Source: an uncultured Acidobacteriota bacterium
GTDB lineage: Bacteria; Acidobacteriota; Blastocatellia; Pyrinomonadales; Pyrinomonadaceae
DNA: 64,000 bases
Direction of reading: 5' to 3'
Assembly (NCBI GenBank): GCA_937859595.1
Contig: CALMAH010000011.1
Coordinates: forward strand, 124,001 to 188,000
In this document: in pieces, positions 25,184 to 33,353 of the stretch
Layout of the letters: every line of letters begins with the position of its first letter
Position numbering within the stretch: the stretch's first letter is position 1
Program-made: the position numbers and the translations under genes
Notes under the pieces: model-generated
The model's database searches: none
Told to the model about the DNA's origin: nothing
Seen by the model: only the letters and a program-made list of their open reading frames with translations

Positions 25184-25220
25184 ACAGGCAGCCGCCCGGG
25201 CTCGGGTAGCTGCCTGTTTT
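25184..25220 (+). terminator. Terminator-like hairpin between tRNA-Leu and queA
   Basis: ACAGGCAGC (25184-25192) pairs with GCTGCCTGT (25209-25217), with an inner CCCG/CGGG stem, followed by TTT. It would end the tRNA-Leu transcript; it could also attenuate queA. Confidence 0.75.
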
Positions 25221-25252
25221 GATCTAAACGGTAGAAAACTCCGAAACACTCG

Positions 25253-26287
25253 ATGCAGTACCTCAGCGAATATCGCTTTGACCTACCAGAAGATCTGATA
25301 GCTGACGTTCCGCTTGCCGAGCGGTCCGCGTCGCGTATGCTGGTGGTCGATAGGGAGGCCTCGGCCTTTAGCGATTCCCGGTTCTTGCAGTTTCCTGACC
25401 TTCTCCGGGAAGGTGACCTGCTCGTGTTGAACAACACGCGAGTTTTCCCGGCACGCCTCTTTGGAAAGACGCGGACCGGCGCCTCGGTGGAGCTGCTGTT
25501 GGTCAGGGAAATAAAGCCCTTTGTCTGGGAGGCCCTCGCCCGGCCCGCGAAACGCCTGAAGCCCGGAGTCAGGATCGTGCTTGACGAAGACCTTGAGGCT
25601 GAGGTTTTGGAGAGGTTAGAAAACGGATCCGTCTCGATCAGGTTCCTTACCACACACGAACTCGATGATCAGCTTGACCGGATCGGTAAGACACCGCTGC
25701 CCCCCTACATAAAGCGGCCTAAAGACTCGCCGGACACTGACCGAGAGCGCTACCAGACGGTATTCGCCAAAACTCGCGGGGCGATCGCCGCACCGACGGC
25801 CGGGCTGCATTTTACGCCCGAGATCTTTGATGAGATAAAAGGCAGAGGGGTCGGGATAGCGGAAATAACACTTCACGTGGGTTATGGCACCTTCGAACCG
25901 GTGAGGTCGGAAAACCTTAGCCAACACAGGGTACTGCCCGAGCGTTACTCTATCGACGAGCAAGCAGCCCGGATGTTGAATTCGGCACGGGAAGGGGGCG
26001 GGCGGATAGTTGCGGTTGGAACTACGACGACCCGAACACTCGAATATCAGATGCAGAAACACGGTGTTTTCACGGCCGAGACAGGCCTTGCGGACCTGAC
26101 CATATTGCCCGGATACGAGTTGCGCGCGGTCGATGCTCTTTTGACCAATTTCCATCTGCCCCGGAGTTCTTTGCTGATCCTGGTTTCCACTTTTGCGGGC
26201 CACGAACTTATAATGAGGGCTTATCGGCATGCGGTTGAGAGCGAGTACCGTTTCTACAGTTACGGGGACTGCATGTTCATCACCTAA
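25253..26287 (+). CDS. queA: S-adenosylmethionine:tRNA ribosyltransferase-isomerase
   Basis: The 344-residue protein matches QueA in length and motifs: DLPEDLIADVPLAERSASRMLVVDR, GDLLVLNNTRVFPARL, FAKTRGAIAAPTAGLHFT, LHVGYGTFEPVRSENL, VGTTTTRTLE and the final LTNFHLPRSSLLILVSTFAGHELIMRAYRHAVESEYRFYSYGDCMFI. It transfers and rearranges the ribosyl part of SAM onto preQ1-tRNA to make epoxyqueuosine at wobble position 34. Downstream come a GNAT gene (12 nt) and thiE on the same strand, so it heads a likely three-gene operon. Other queuosine genes (tgt, queF) are not in the window. Confidence 0.97.
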   Translation: MQYLSEYRFDLPEDLIADVPLAERSASRMLVVDREASAFSDSRFLQFPDLLREGDLLVLNNTRVFPARLFGKTRTGASVELLLVREIKPFVWEALARPAKRLKPGVRIVLDEDLEAEVLERLENGSVSIRFLTTHELDDQLDRIGKTPLPPYIKRPKDSPDTDRERYQTVFAKTRGAIAAPTAGLHFTPEIFDEIKGRGVGIAEITLHVGYGTFEPVRSENLSQHRVLPERYSIDEQAARMLNSAREGGGRIVAVGTTTTRTLEYQMQKHGVFTAETGLADLTILPGYELRAVDALLTNFHLPRSSLLILVSTFAGHELIMRAYRHAVESEYRFYSYGDCMFIT

Positions 26288-26299
26288 AGGTTTGTCGAG

Positions 26300-26833
26300 A
26301 TGGCCGTTTTCCAATCGATAATGGAGTTGTTCGCCCCGACCGGAACCCGCCCGGCGACGAAAGTTGTCCCGGCGCCTCCGACCACGTATTCCGTCCGTCC
26401 ATTGACATCAGACTCGCTTCGCGAACTTCTACGGCTAAATCTACGTTGCTTTACAAACGGCGAAAATTATACCAAGCACACCTTCAATTACCTTTTAAAC
26501 GACCCCCAAACCATTTCTTACAAAATAGTTACGGACTCGGGAAAAATGTCCGGATACATCTTCGCTATCGGCAATGCGGAAGGTGTAGCACATATAACCA
26601 CCTTCGGTGTGGCACCGGAACATCGAAGGCGCGGCCTGGCCGCGATGCTGCTCGGCCACCTTGAGAATAGACTCAGAGACAAGGGATATTCGACCGTGGT
26701 TCTGGAGGTGCGGGTAAGCAACCTTGCCGCTCAGAGCCTTTACAGGAAAGCTGGCTACACTTGCGTGCAGCGCCTCGCGAGATATTACAGCAACGGGGAG
26801 GACGGGTTCATGATGACGAGGTCATTGGTCTAG
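26300..26833 (+). CDS. GNAT N-acetyltransferase, RimI-like
   Basis: The 177-residue protein has a variable N-terminal 30 residues, then SDSLRELLRLNLRCFTNGENYTKHTFNYLL, the central beta strand GYIFAIGNAEGVAHITTFGVAPEHRRRGLAAMLLGHLENRL (acetyl-CoA motif A at about 100-120) and NLAAQSLYRKAGYTCVQRLARYYSNGEDGFMM. That last part resembles RimI and related N-alpha-acetyltransferases. It probably acetylates a protein N terminus; the target is unknown. It sits between queA and thiE with gaps of 12 and 4 nt, so it is likely co-expressed with them. Confidence 0.9.
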   Translation: MAVFQSIMELFAPTGTRPATKVVPAPPTTYSVRPLTSDSLRELLRLNLRCFTNGENYTKHTFNYLLNDPQTISYKIVTDSGKMSGYIFAIGNAEGVAHITTFGVAPEHRRRGLAAMLLGHLENRLRDKGYSTVVLEVRVSNLAAQSLYRKAGYTCVQRLARYYSNGEDGFMMTRSLV

Positions 26834-26837
26834 ACCG

Positions 26838-27515
26838 ATGTCGCATCGGCCGCGTGCTCCAATGTTATCAGCCGCTTTAAGCAAACTTCAGAAGATATAT
26901 CCGCTGACCGACCGCTCGCTAACAGGGCTGTCCCATACGGAGCAGCTCGAAGCTCTCGTCAAGGGCGGATCACGATTCTTACAATTACGCGAAAAGGAAC
27001 TCGCCTCCGGCCCTTTTCTTGAGGATGCGGTCCGAGCGGTAAGATCGGCCCACGCGGGCGACGTTATCGTCCTGATAAACGACAGGGCGGATATTGCCCT
27101 GATGGCGGGGGCGGACGGGGTGCATTTGGGCCAGGATGACCTGCCGCCGGCAGCCGCACGAAAGATCTTGGGCACTTCGGCGATCATCGGCTTGTCCACC
27201 CATAACCTTGAGCAGGTTGAACGCGCTCTTAACGAGCCGATCGACTATATTGCGTTTGGCCCTGTTTTTTCAACCGCCACCAAGAAGGACACCGAACCCG
27301 TTACGGGCCTGGAGACGCTGCGTGAGGCTCGAAGGCTAATTTCAGGGGTTCCGCTGATCGCCATTGGGGGGATCAATGTCGGAAATCTGGGTTCCGTCCT
27401 GGGATGTGGAGCGGATTCAGCCGCAATGATAAGCGAAGTGCTTCTTCCGGCCGAGGAGATCACTGCAAATATCGAGAGGCTTTTAGTAAACGCAGAGGGA
27501 GTTCTCTATCAATGA
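26838..27515 (+). CDS. thiE: Thiamine-phosphate synthase
   Basis: The 225-residue TIM-barrel protein has the ThiE motifs LQLREKE (pyrophosphate-binding Arg/Lys), INDRADIALMAGADGVHLGQDDLP (substrate and Mg site), IGLSTHNLEQ, DYIAFGPVFSTATK and PLIAIGGIN. It joins hydroxymethylpyrimidine diphosphate with thiazole phosphate to make thiamine phosphate. The first residues (SHRPRAPMLSAALSKLQK) are not conserved; an internal ATG at about 26862 is an alternative start. It starts 4 nt after the GNAT gene. No TPP riboswitch is seen in front of the operon. Confidence 0.95.
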   Translation: MSHRPRAPMLSAALSKLQKIYPLTDRSLTGLSHTEQLEALVKGGSRFLQLREKELASGPFLEDAVRAVRSAHAGDVIVLINDRADIALMAGADGVHLGQDDLPPAAARKILGTSAIIGLSTHNLEQVERALNEPIDYIAFGPVFSTATKKDTEPVTGLETLREARRLISGVPLIAIGGINVGNLGSVLGCGADSAAMISEVLLPAEEITANIERLLVNAEGVLYQ

Positions 27516-27724
27516 TCGGACGCTTTCGGCCCATCTATCGATCGTTTCCACAGTCCGCCGGCCGGAAAAGCGTTGAACAAATGACAACAATAAACAAAAA
27601 CTACTTGCATTAACGCTATGAACTGAGCGATAATGCTTGAGGTAGATACATGGCCGCCCGCCCGGGCCGCCATACTCCCCGCTCGATCTAGCCCTCCAAT
27701 AGATTTCCAGGAGCCTTCCGAAAC

Positions 27725-28930
27725 ATGAGCTTGCTTGACGTAGCACCCATTATTGAGCAGATGCTTGGCATCTCCGATAATGTCAGCGACCTGAACTTTT
27801 CCTGCGGCCAGAAACCACAGGTCGAGATCAACGGGACATTATATTCGGCGACCCCTCTGGGTCTCGGCCGGCTCTCGGCCTATCAGACGGAAATGATCGC
27901 CATGGCCATATTGCGGGACAATGCCGAGGCCGCAGTACAGCTTGCAAATCAACGCACCGCCGATCTTAGCTATGCGCTGCCGGGCAAGTGCCGTTTTCGT
28001 GTGAACATTTTTCAGCAGAGGAACTCGTATTCCATCGTGATGCGTGTCATTCCCCACGACATTCCGAGTTTTGGGGATCTGCGGCTTCCTCCGCAACTGG
28101 CACAGATATGCGAGATGCGAAACGGCGTCGTGCTTCTAACAGGCCCCACCGGTTCAGGAAAGAGCTCGACGCTGGCGGCGATCATAGACCGGATCAACGA
28201 AACGAAGAGCTATCACATAGTAACGATCGAAGACCCCATAGAATTTCTTCATAACCACAAGAAAAGCACGATAAACCAGCGTGAGGTGGGGGCAGACACC
28301 AAAGATTTTGCATCGGCGCTGAGGGCCGCGCTCCGTCAGGCACCAAAGGTGATCCTTGTCGGTGAGATGCGCGACCTAGAGACGGCGGAGATCGCTCTTG
28401 AGGCAGCTGAAACGGGCCACCTCGTTCTTTCCACTCTGCACACGATCGACGCATCGAAGACCATCGACCGCATCATCGGACTCTACCCGAAGAATGAAGA
28501 GCGTATCATAAGGACGCGGCTGGCACAGACGTTCCGGTATATCGTCTCACAGCGGCTGATACCGAGAGCGGACGGCAAGGGGCGAATCGCTGCCGTTGAG
28601 ATACTGAAATCGAATCCCAGGACCCGTGAGTATATCGAGAAGGGCGAGAGCGAGGGCAAGACGCTGCTCGATGCGATACGCGACGGCGAGATCGACGGCA
28701 TGCAAGATTTCGACACCGTGATCCGACAAATGATCGAGGCTGGCGAGGTAACACTTGAGGACGGTCTTTCTTACGCCACGAACCAGAACAACCTGCTGCT
28801 CCATCTTAAGGGGCTGTCATCTACAGAAGACTACGTTAACAACGGAAAAACAAGGCCGGTGGTCGAGCCGATCGCCCCTCCCCCGCCTCCGGTTGAGACC
28901 GGCGCATCGGTACTCGACATGATCGAATAG
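27725..28930 (+). CDS. PilT/PilU-like type IV pilus retraction ATPase
   Basis: The 401-residue protein has the PilT order: N-terminal PAS-like half (NVSDLNFSCGQKPQVEINGTLY), arginine segment (RFRVNIFQQRNSYSIVMRVIP), Walker A GPTGSGKS at 140-147, Asp box TIEDPIEF at about 167-174, Walker B VILVGEMRD at 209-217, and His box GHLVLSTLHT at 231-240. PilT powers depolymerisation of type IV pili. The family motif AIRxLIREGK near the end is not obvious, and the C terminus is a Pro-rich tail (VEPIAPPPPPVETGAS), so PilU or a divergent PilT paralogue is possible. Followed 46 nt later by a zinc-ribbon protein. Likely twitching motility. Confidence 0.92.
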   Translation: MSLLDVAPIIEQMLGISDNVSDLNFSCGQKPQVEINGTLYSATPLGLGRLSAYQTEMIAMAILRDNAEAAVQLANQRTADLSYALPGKCRFRVNIFQQRNSYSIVMRVIPHDIPSFGDLRLPPQLAQICEMRNGVVLLTGPTGSGKSSTLAAIIDRINETKSYHIVTIEDPIEFLHNHKKSTINQREVGADTKDFASALRAALRQAPKVILVGEMRDLETAEIALEAAETGHLVLSTLHTIDASKTIDRIIGLYPKNEERIIRTRLAQTFRYIVSQRLIPRADGKGRIAAVEILKSNPRTREYIEKGESEGKTLLDAIRDGEIDGMQDFDTVIRQMIEAGEVTLEDGLSYATNQNNLLLHLKGLSSTEDYVNNGKTRPVVEPIAPPPPPVETGASVLDMIE

Positions 28931-28976
28931 TACGGTCAAGATCCCCCGAAATCCTGCAGAGAAGTTAAAACGACAT

Positions 28977-29708
28977 ATGATCATTCGCTGCGACAATTGC
29001 TCAGTTTCTTTACAGTTGGACGAGTCGAAGGTGCCGAACGGCCAGTTTACCGTCCGGTGCCCGCGATGCCAGAACATGCTTAGGGCAAGCCGCGACAGCA
29101 AGGCAAGCGGTTCGCCGACGGTCCAGCAGTTGGCGGCCAATAAGCCCGCGCCGGCGGCATCTGCGGGTTCCAAGGAATTTGCGGAAAAGGCCTCTGAATT
29201 TGAGATAAACAGTGCACTTCGCTCTCTGCTCTCTGCATTGCAGACGGGCAATTCAACGCTTGATATCGACGATGACGATGGCAAGCGGCCGCGACGCGTA
29301 CTGCTTTGTCTTGGGGAAAAACGGGACCAGGTAGCATCAATGATGGCAGAGGCCGGCTACCGCGTCTATATTGCAGAGACGCCCGCCCAGGCAAACGAAA
29401 GGCTGCGGGAGGGCAAAACCGAGATCGTCATATTTTCTCCGGACTTCGCAGCGGAGTATGGCGGAGCTGCCGTTCTTCAGCAGCGTGCCAATGCAATGTA
29501 TTCTCAGGAGCGAAGGCGTCTCTTCCTTGTTTCGCTGGAGGACACAGGGACCACGATGAACGCCCACGAGGCCTTTCTAAGGAATTTGAATCTTATCGTT
29601 AACACCGAAGACATGAAGCAGCTTCCGTTGATACTGAACCGTGCGATCCACGATTTCAACGGGCTCTATCATTACCTGAATCAAGGATTGGGGCAACAGC
29701 CGATCTGA
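28977..29708 (+). CDS. MJ0042-type zinc-ribbon protein with a receiver-like domain
   Basis: The 243-residue protein starts with an MJ0042-type zinc ribbon: IRCDNC (Cys5, Cys8) and VRCPRC (Cys28, Cys31). A Ser/Ala-rich linker (about 40-75) leads to a C-terminal alpha/beta part from about residue 103: RRVLLCLGEKRDQVASMMAEAGYRVYIAETPAQANERLREGKTEIVIFSPDF. That reads like a CheY-like receiver fold in which the phosphorylated Asp region is altered (no clean DxxMP). The rest is EAFLRNLNLIVNTEDMKQLPLILNRAIHDFNGLYHYL. It follows the PilT-like gene, so it may regulate pili. The receiver call is from pattern only. Confidence 0.75.
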   Translation: MIIRCDNCSVSLQLDESKVPNGQFTVRCPRCQNMLRASRDSKASGSPTVQQLAANKPAPAASAGSKEFAEKASEFEINSALRSLLSALQTGNSTLDIDDDDGKRPRRVLLCLGEKRDQVASMMAEAGYRVYIAETPAQANERLREGKTEIVIFSPDFAAEYGGAAVLQQRANAMYSQERRRLFLVSLEDTGTTMNAHEAFLRNLNLIVNTEDMKQLPLILNRAIHDFNGLYHYLNQGLGQQPI

Positions 29709-29757
29709 TACAAGTTTTGAGAATTCCGGAGAACGGAGATCCCTTTGTTTCCGGAAG

Positions 29758-29845
29758 AATTGTAGGGGCAGGGCGAGTCCCGTCCCGTCTTCCTTTCCCA
29801 GGTGACGAACTGATCCGGGCAGCCACAACTGCTGCCCCTACAATT
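29758..29845. repeat. Small MITE-like element with 13-bp terminal inverted repeats
   Basis: AATTGTAGGGGCA (29758-29770) and its exact reverse complement TGCCCCTACAATT (29833-29845) frame an 88-bp sequence with no gene, in the short gap between two convergent genes. The 'tgtaggggca' end sequence is a recurrent type in small interspersed elements. No flanking target duplication is evident. Confidence 0.7.
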
Positions 29846-29872
29846 AATTATCGAAGAGGTGTCCGGCACGAG

Positions 29873-30844
29873 CTAGTCTTTGCCGGACATCAGCATTTCG
29901 AGGACAAGTTTTTCGAACTGAAGACGAGCACCCGCGGGCCCGGGGCCGCCGACAGAGGTCTTGATCGCAATATCGGTCTCGGCATTGCGGAGAATTGACT
30001 GTCGGATGCGGTCGCTCTGAGGGCCAGTTCCGCGCCCCGACATCGCCAGTTTGCGGAGATTGTAGCCGAGTATCCCGATCTGGCCGAGCGGTTCCGCTCC
30101 GTCGTCGTGCAGTTTCTTCAGCATCGTAAGCGATTCTCTGCGACGGTTTGCAACGAGAGGTTCCGCAAGCCCGAAATGATCCGCTTCGTCGCTTCGCTCG
30201 ACGTGGAGGTCTACCAGGTCTTTCGTCACCGTCCGGTTCGGTTTTGCAGCGGTTACAAGTTTGGATATCTGATTCGAGAGCCGCCAGAGGTCTGTTCCAA
30301 CGAGGTTCAGCAGATGGGTCAGGGCGGAGCTGTCGATCTCGGCGTCCTGACTCCGGAATTCCTTAACAGCCCATTCCCGCAGCTCACGTCCTTCCGGGGC
30401 GGCGAATTCGACCACGGCCGCGTGCTTTACAAGCAATTTCGTGATCTTGCGGTTGCCATTCAATTCGTCGGCGATCAGCAGCAGAACGGTCTGCGGGGAA
30501 GGAGATCGGAGATATTCGGATAGAGGCTCCTCATATTCTTCCTTTAGTGTGTCCTTGGCCGGTGTAGAGCTAACGGCGACGTCCGTCGCCCGAATCACGC
30601 GACGCGAGGCCAACATCGGAAGCTGTTCAGCGGCAGTAAGGACATCGCGGAAGCGTTCGGGCTCACTAAGACTGATAGCGTCCTCGTTGAATTCGCGCAG
30701 TTCGCCCTCGGAAAAAGCCCGGTCAGCGATGAATCGTGCAGCAATATTGCGTCGGAAGGTCTCTTTTCCGTGAAGGACATATACAGGGAATAGCTCACCC
30801 TTGCGAGTATGCTCTCTAAGCTGGTCGATCGTTAGTCTGGGCAT
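29873..30844 (-). CDS. holA: DNA polymerase III delta subunit
   Basis: The 323-residue protein starts PRLTIDQLREHTRKGELFPVYVLHGKETFRRNIAARFIADRAF. That matches HolA (a degenerate AAA+ clamp-loader subunit without a Walker A). It contains the conserved middle (AAEQLPMLASRRVIRATDV), QTVLLLIADELNGNRKITKLL and the C-terminal helical part. HolA opens the sliding clamp within the replicative holoenzyme. It is the last gene of the minus-strand run MBL-folP-lptE-holA; lptE ends 24 nt upstream, a common bacterial arrangement (lptE-holA). Confidence 0.93.
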   Translation of the reverse strand: MPRLTIDQLREHTRKGELFPVYVLHGKETFRRNIAARFIADRAFSEGELREFNEDAISLSEPERFRDVLTAAEQLPMLASRRVIRATDVAVSSTPAKDTLKEEYEEPLSEYLRSPSPQTVLLLIADELNGNRKITKLLVKHAAVVEFAAPEGRELREWAVKEFRSQDAEIDSSALTHLLNLVGTDLWRLSNQISKLVTAAKPNRTVTKDLVDLHVERSDEADHFGLAEPLVANRRRESLTMLKKLHDDGAEPLGQIGILGYNLRKLAMSGRGTGPQSDRIRQSILRNAETDIAIKTSVGGPGPAGARLQFEKLVLEMLMSGKD

Positions 30845-30868
30845 AATTGTCCGATTGATCGGACCGAA

Positions 30869-31420
30869 TCATTTTCTTTCGTTCCGGACGCCGATGCCGT
30901 TGACGAAAGCGGAGACCGCGGATTCCGCAAAAGCGCGGGCAATGCGTTCGACCGCCGGGTCCTCTTCGTTGAAAAATGACCGTGGGTCCTCGGAAAACTC
31001 GAATGAGTCGCGGAAAATGAAATTCTGGTTATCAAAGAGTATCTTGTCCTCGCGAAGGTCGCGAATGGTTACGGCAGCGATGATGGTCACCTCATAAACA
31101 CGGGCTCGTCCGAACCGGTCGAGCAGGACCCCGCTAAAATTGAAATCGCGGATAGTGCCTTCGATCACGGCGTCAGCGCCTTGTGTGCTGCCCTGCACCT
31201 TTAGACCACGGCCGCGTCGAATCACTTCGCGGGAGACGGCCTCTGTAAACCGCGTCTCGACCCGGTACCGCAGCCCATTTGCTTCGGCCTGGAACGCCGG
31301 CACGGCGACGGTCTTTATGTGTTTAGGCAGGCCGGTATCCGTTACCGGCCGGTAACACTCCGTAAAGCCGACAGCCGCGAAGCCGAGGACCACAACCGTC
31401 AATATACGAACAAGACTCAT
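30869..31420 (-). CDS. lptE: LptE-like LPS-assembly lipoprotein
   Basis: The 183-residue product has a signal ending in FTECYR (probable lipobox, Cys at about 22), then LPKHIKTVAVPAFQAEANGLRYRVETRFTEAVSREVIRRGRGLKV, the LptE domain with its two-layer alpha/beta fold. It continues ADAVIEGTIRDFNFSGVLLD... to the C-terminal AFAESAVSAFVNGI. LptE plugs the LptD barrel that delivers lipopolysaccharide to the outer leaflet. The call is supported by the lptE-holA neighbour pair. Its start overlaps the folP stop by four bases. It implies the organism makes an outer membrane with LPS-type lipids. Confidence 0.88.
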   Translation of the reverse strand: MSLVRILTVVVLGFAAVGFTECYRPVTDTGLPKHIKTVAVPAFQAEANGLRYRVETRFTEAVSREVIRRGRGLKVQGSTQGADAVIEGTIRDFNFSGVLLDRFGRARVYEVTIIAAVTIRDLREDKILFDNQNFIFRDSFEFSEDPRSFFNEEDPAVERIARAFAESAVSAFVNGIGVRNERK

Positions 31421-32259
31421 TGCTCTTCCTTTACCGCTTCAACCACTCGAATCGCCTGAATCGTTTCCCGAACGTCATGAACTCTGACGATCTGCGCCCC
31501 ATTCCAAACAGCAAGCACAGCACAGGCAAGGCTACCGCCAAGCCGTTCATTTGCCGGAACATCGCCAAAGGTCTTGCCGATGAAAGACTTTCGGGAAGCT
31601 CCTATAAGAATTGGGAAAGCAGCGAATTCACCTACAAGTCTATCAAGATTCGCGATCAATTCTAAATTTTGAACCGGTGTTTTTCCGAAGCCGATACCAA
31701 TATCCAAGGCTATCTGCTCCGGCCGGATGCCGAGGCCTATAGCCGACTTGATCGCCCGATGCAGATCTTGCTCAACATCGCTGAAAATGTCTTCAACCGG
31801 CTCTTGGGAATGCATCGACTCGAACTCTCCCCGCGAATGCATCAGTACCAAACCCGCACCTGTCTCGGCCGCCACATTCCCGATCTCAGGCTCCCATCGC
31901 AAACCGGATATATCGTTTATAATCTCGGCGCCTGCCGCTATCGCTTCTTTTGCGACAGTAGCCTTGCTGGTGTCTATAGAGACCGGCAGACCCACCACTT
32001 TCACGATGGCCTCGATCACGGGAACCACACGGGCGATCTCTTCCGCCTCGCTAACGCGAACGCTTCCGGGCCGCGTCGATTCGCCGCCAACATCGATGAT
32101 GTCCGCCCCCTCGCGGGACATTTCCCCGGCTCGCTTCACTGCCGCTTCAACAGAAGCAAGACTTCCACCATCAGAGAAACTGTCGGGCGTAACATTAAGA
32201 ATGCCCATCACTAGGGCGTTCTCACAACTGAAGGTTCTTTTTGAGGTTTTCCAGTACAT
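31417..32259 (-). CDS. folP: Dihydropteroate synthase
   Basis: The 280-residue TIM barrel has the DHPS motifs: VMGILNVTPDSFSDGG, ADIIDVGGESTRPGS, VSIDTSKATVAKEAIAAGAEIINDISG, ALDIGIGFGKTPVQNLELIANL and ILIGASRKSFIGKTFG. It joins 6-hydroxymethyl-dihydropterin diphosphate and p-aminobenzoate in folate synthesis and is the sulfonamide target; known residues of the drug site are in the conserved loops, and nothing here suggests resistance. It starts directly after the MBL gene (TGA followed by ATG) and overlaps lptE, so it lies in the middle of a polycistronic run. Confidence 0.97.
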   Translation of the reverse strand: MYWKTSKRTFSCENALVMGILNVTPDSFSDGGSLASVEAAVKRAGEMSREGADIIDVGGESTRPGSVRVSEAEEIARVVPVIEAIVKVVGLPVSIDTSKATVAKEAIAAGAEIINDISGLRWEPEIGNVAAETGAGLVLMHSRGEFESMHSQEPVEDIFSDVEQDLHRAIKSAIGLGIRPEQIALDIGIGFGKTPVQNLELIANLDRLVGEFAAFPILIGASRKSFIGKTFGDVPANERLGGSLACAVLAVWNGAQIVRVHDVRETIQAIRVVEAVKEEQ

Positions 32260-33213
32260 TCATAATTTGATCGTTTCGCCGAGCCCAAAGAATTTATACT
32301 TGTCGCCAAAGACAGCGCGGAAGGTACTGAAGGCAAGATGCCCCGAACAGTGCGCCGGAGCTACGAACTCGACACCGTACTCATCACGCATACGCTTGGC
32401 CAGCGGCTCGATATAGTCTCGGCCGTACGGGATCAAATGAAACCCGCCGGAAACGAGCAAGATCTTTTCTTTTCGGACCTTTTTTACTTCCTGTATTATT
32501 GACTCTATCGACGTATGCGAACATCCCGAAATAATGATCTGTCCATTATCGGTGGCGAATGAAACAGACAATTCGGGCATGCCTATAAGCTGCGGATTCT
32601 CCTCAAATGGCGGGTATTTGACGAACGTCCCCATTAGAGACGAGGTTGTGGGAACTATCGTAACGCCGGGAAATACTTCCTTTGGCTCCGTGATGTATTC
32701 GATATTCCATTTAGAGAAAGTGCCAGTTGGGTCAGACATCATTCCCTCGACCCCTGCAGACCCGCGAAAATACTGTTCGTCCTTTGGCAGTGTTTTCGCT
32801 ACTTCCGGAACCGGCTCGCGAAATGGAAATTTGGCCGGAGCTCCGATCGAGAAAAAATCATTCGGTAGATAGATCTTTACTTCGGGATTGACCCGCAAGA
32901 GGTACTCCATTCCACCCATATGGTCATAGTGGCCGTGAGATATGATCACAATGTCCACCTTTCGAAGATCAACCTTGAGTGAACGCGAATTACCTTCGAA
33001 TATGTTCGCGTTGGTTCCCGTGTCAAACAAGATGGTCTTGCCCTTATATTCCACGATCGTTGAAAAGCCAAAGTCATACGTCAGGCCATCGCGTTCTTTT
33101 CCAAAGGCGTCGTACAGATTCAACATCGTCACTCCCGCCGTTGCAGCTTGGCCGGGGACTGTGCTGCAAAAGATCGCGGTCACGACCATAACGGTCAACA
33201 AACGTTTATTCAT
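32260..33213 (-). CDS. Exported MBL-fold metallohydrolase
   Basis: The 317-residue protein begins with a signal peptide (LLTVMVVTAIFCSTVPGQAAT). It has the MBL metal motif ISHGHYDHMGG (His93, His95, Asp97, His98), an earlier DTGTNANIF, and the C-terminal HSGHLAF-like metal His in APAHCSGHLAF. The internal pattern (VSGGFHLIPYGRDYIEPLAKRM, GCSHTSIESII) resembles the 7,8-dihydropterin-6-yl-methyl-4-(beta-D-ribofuranosyl)aminobenzene-phosphate synthase-like MBL subfamily. That is interesting beside folP, but the exported location argues against the same reaction. It heads the operon with folP. Confidence 0.88.
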   Translation of the reverse strand: MNKRLLTVMVVTAIFCSTVPGQAATAGVTMLNLYDAFGKERDGLTYDFGFSTIVEYKGKTILFDTGTNANIFEGNSRSLKVDLRKVDIVIISHGHYDHMGGMEYLLRVNPEVKIYLPNDFFSIGAPAKFPFREPVPEVAKTLPKDEQYFRGSAGVEGMMSDPTGTFSKWNIEYITEPKEVFPGVTIVPTTSSLMGTFVKYPPFEENPQLIGMPELSVSFATDNGQIIISGCSHTSIESIIQEVKKVRKEKILLVSGGFHLIPYGRDYIEPLAKRMRDEYGVEFVAPAHCSGHLAFSTFRAVFGDKYKFFGLGETIKL

Positions 33214-33295
33214 AGTCGGTTCTCTTTGTAGGCAGGATTTTGAACGAAAGTATTGCTTAGATAACTAAGGGTGTCAATCTTTGCAAGATCAAAAC

Positions 33296-33327
33296 GAAAA
33301 AGGGATGAACGCCATCGCCTTCATCCC
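33296..33327 (-). terminator. Terminator downstream of ftsH
   Basis: GGGATGAA (33302-33309) pairs with TTCATCCC (33320-33327), and on the minus strand the stem is followed by a T run ending at 33296. It lies 26 nt beyond the ftsH stop. Confidence 0.75.
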
Positions 33328-33353
33328 ATTCAACTTGTTCGTTTTCCACTTAT

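Noticed and set aside
26700..26840. TPP riboswitch upstream of thiE
   Set aside because: thiE starts 4 nt after the GNAT gene, and the region in front of queA has no THI-box pattern.
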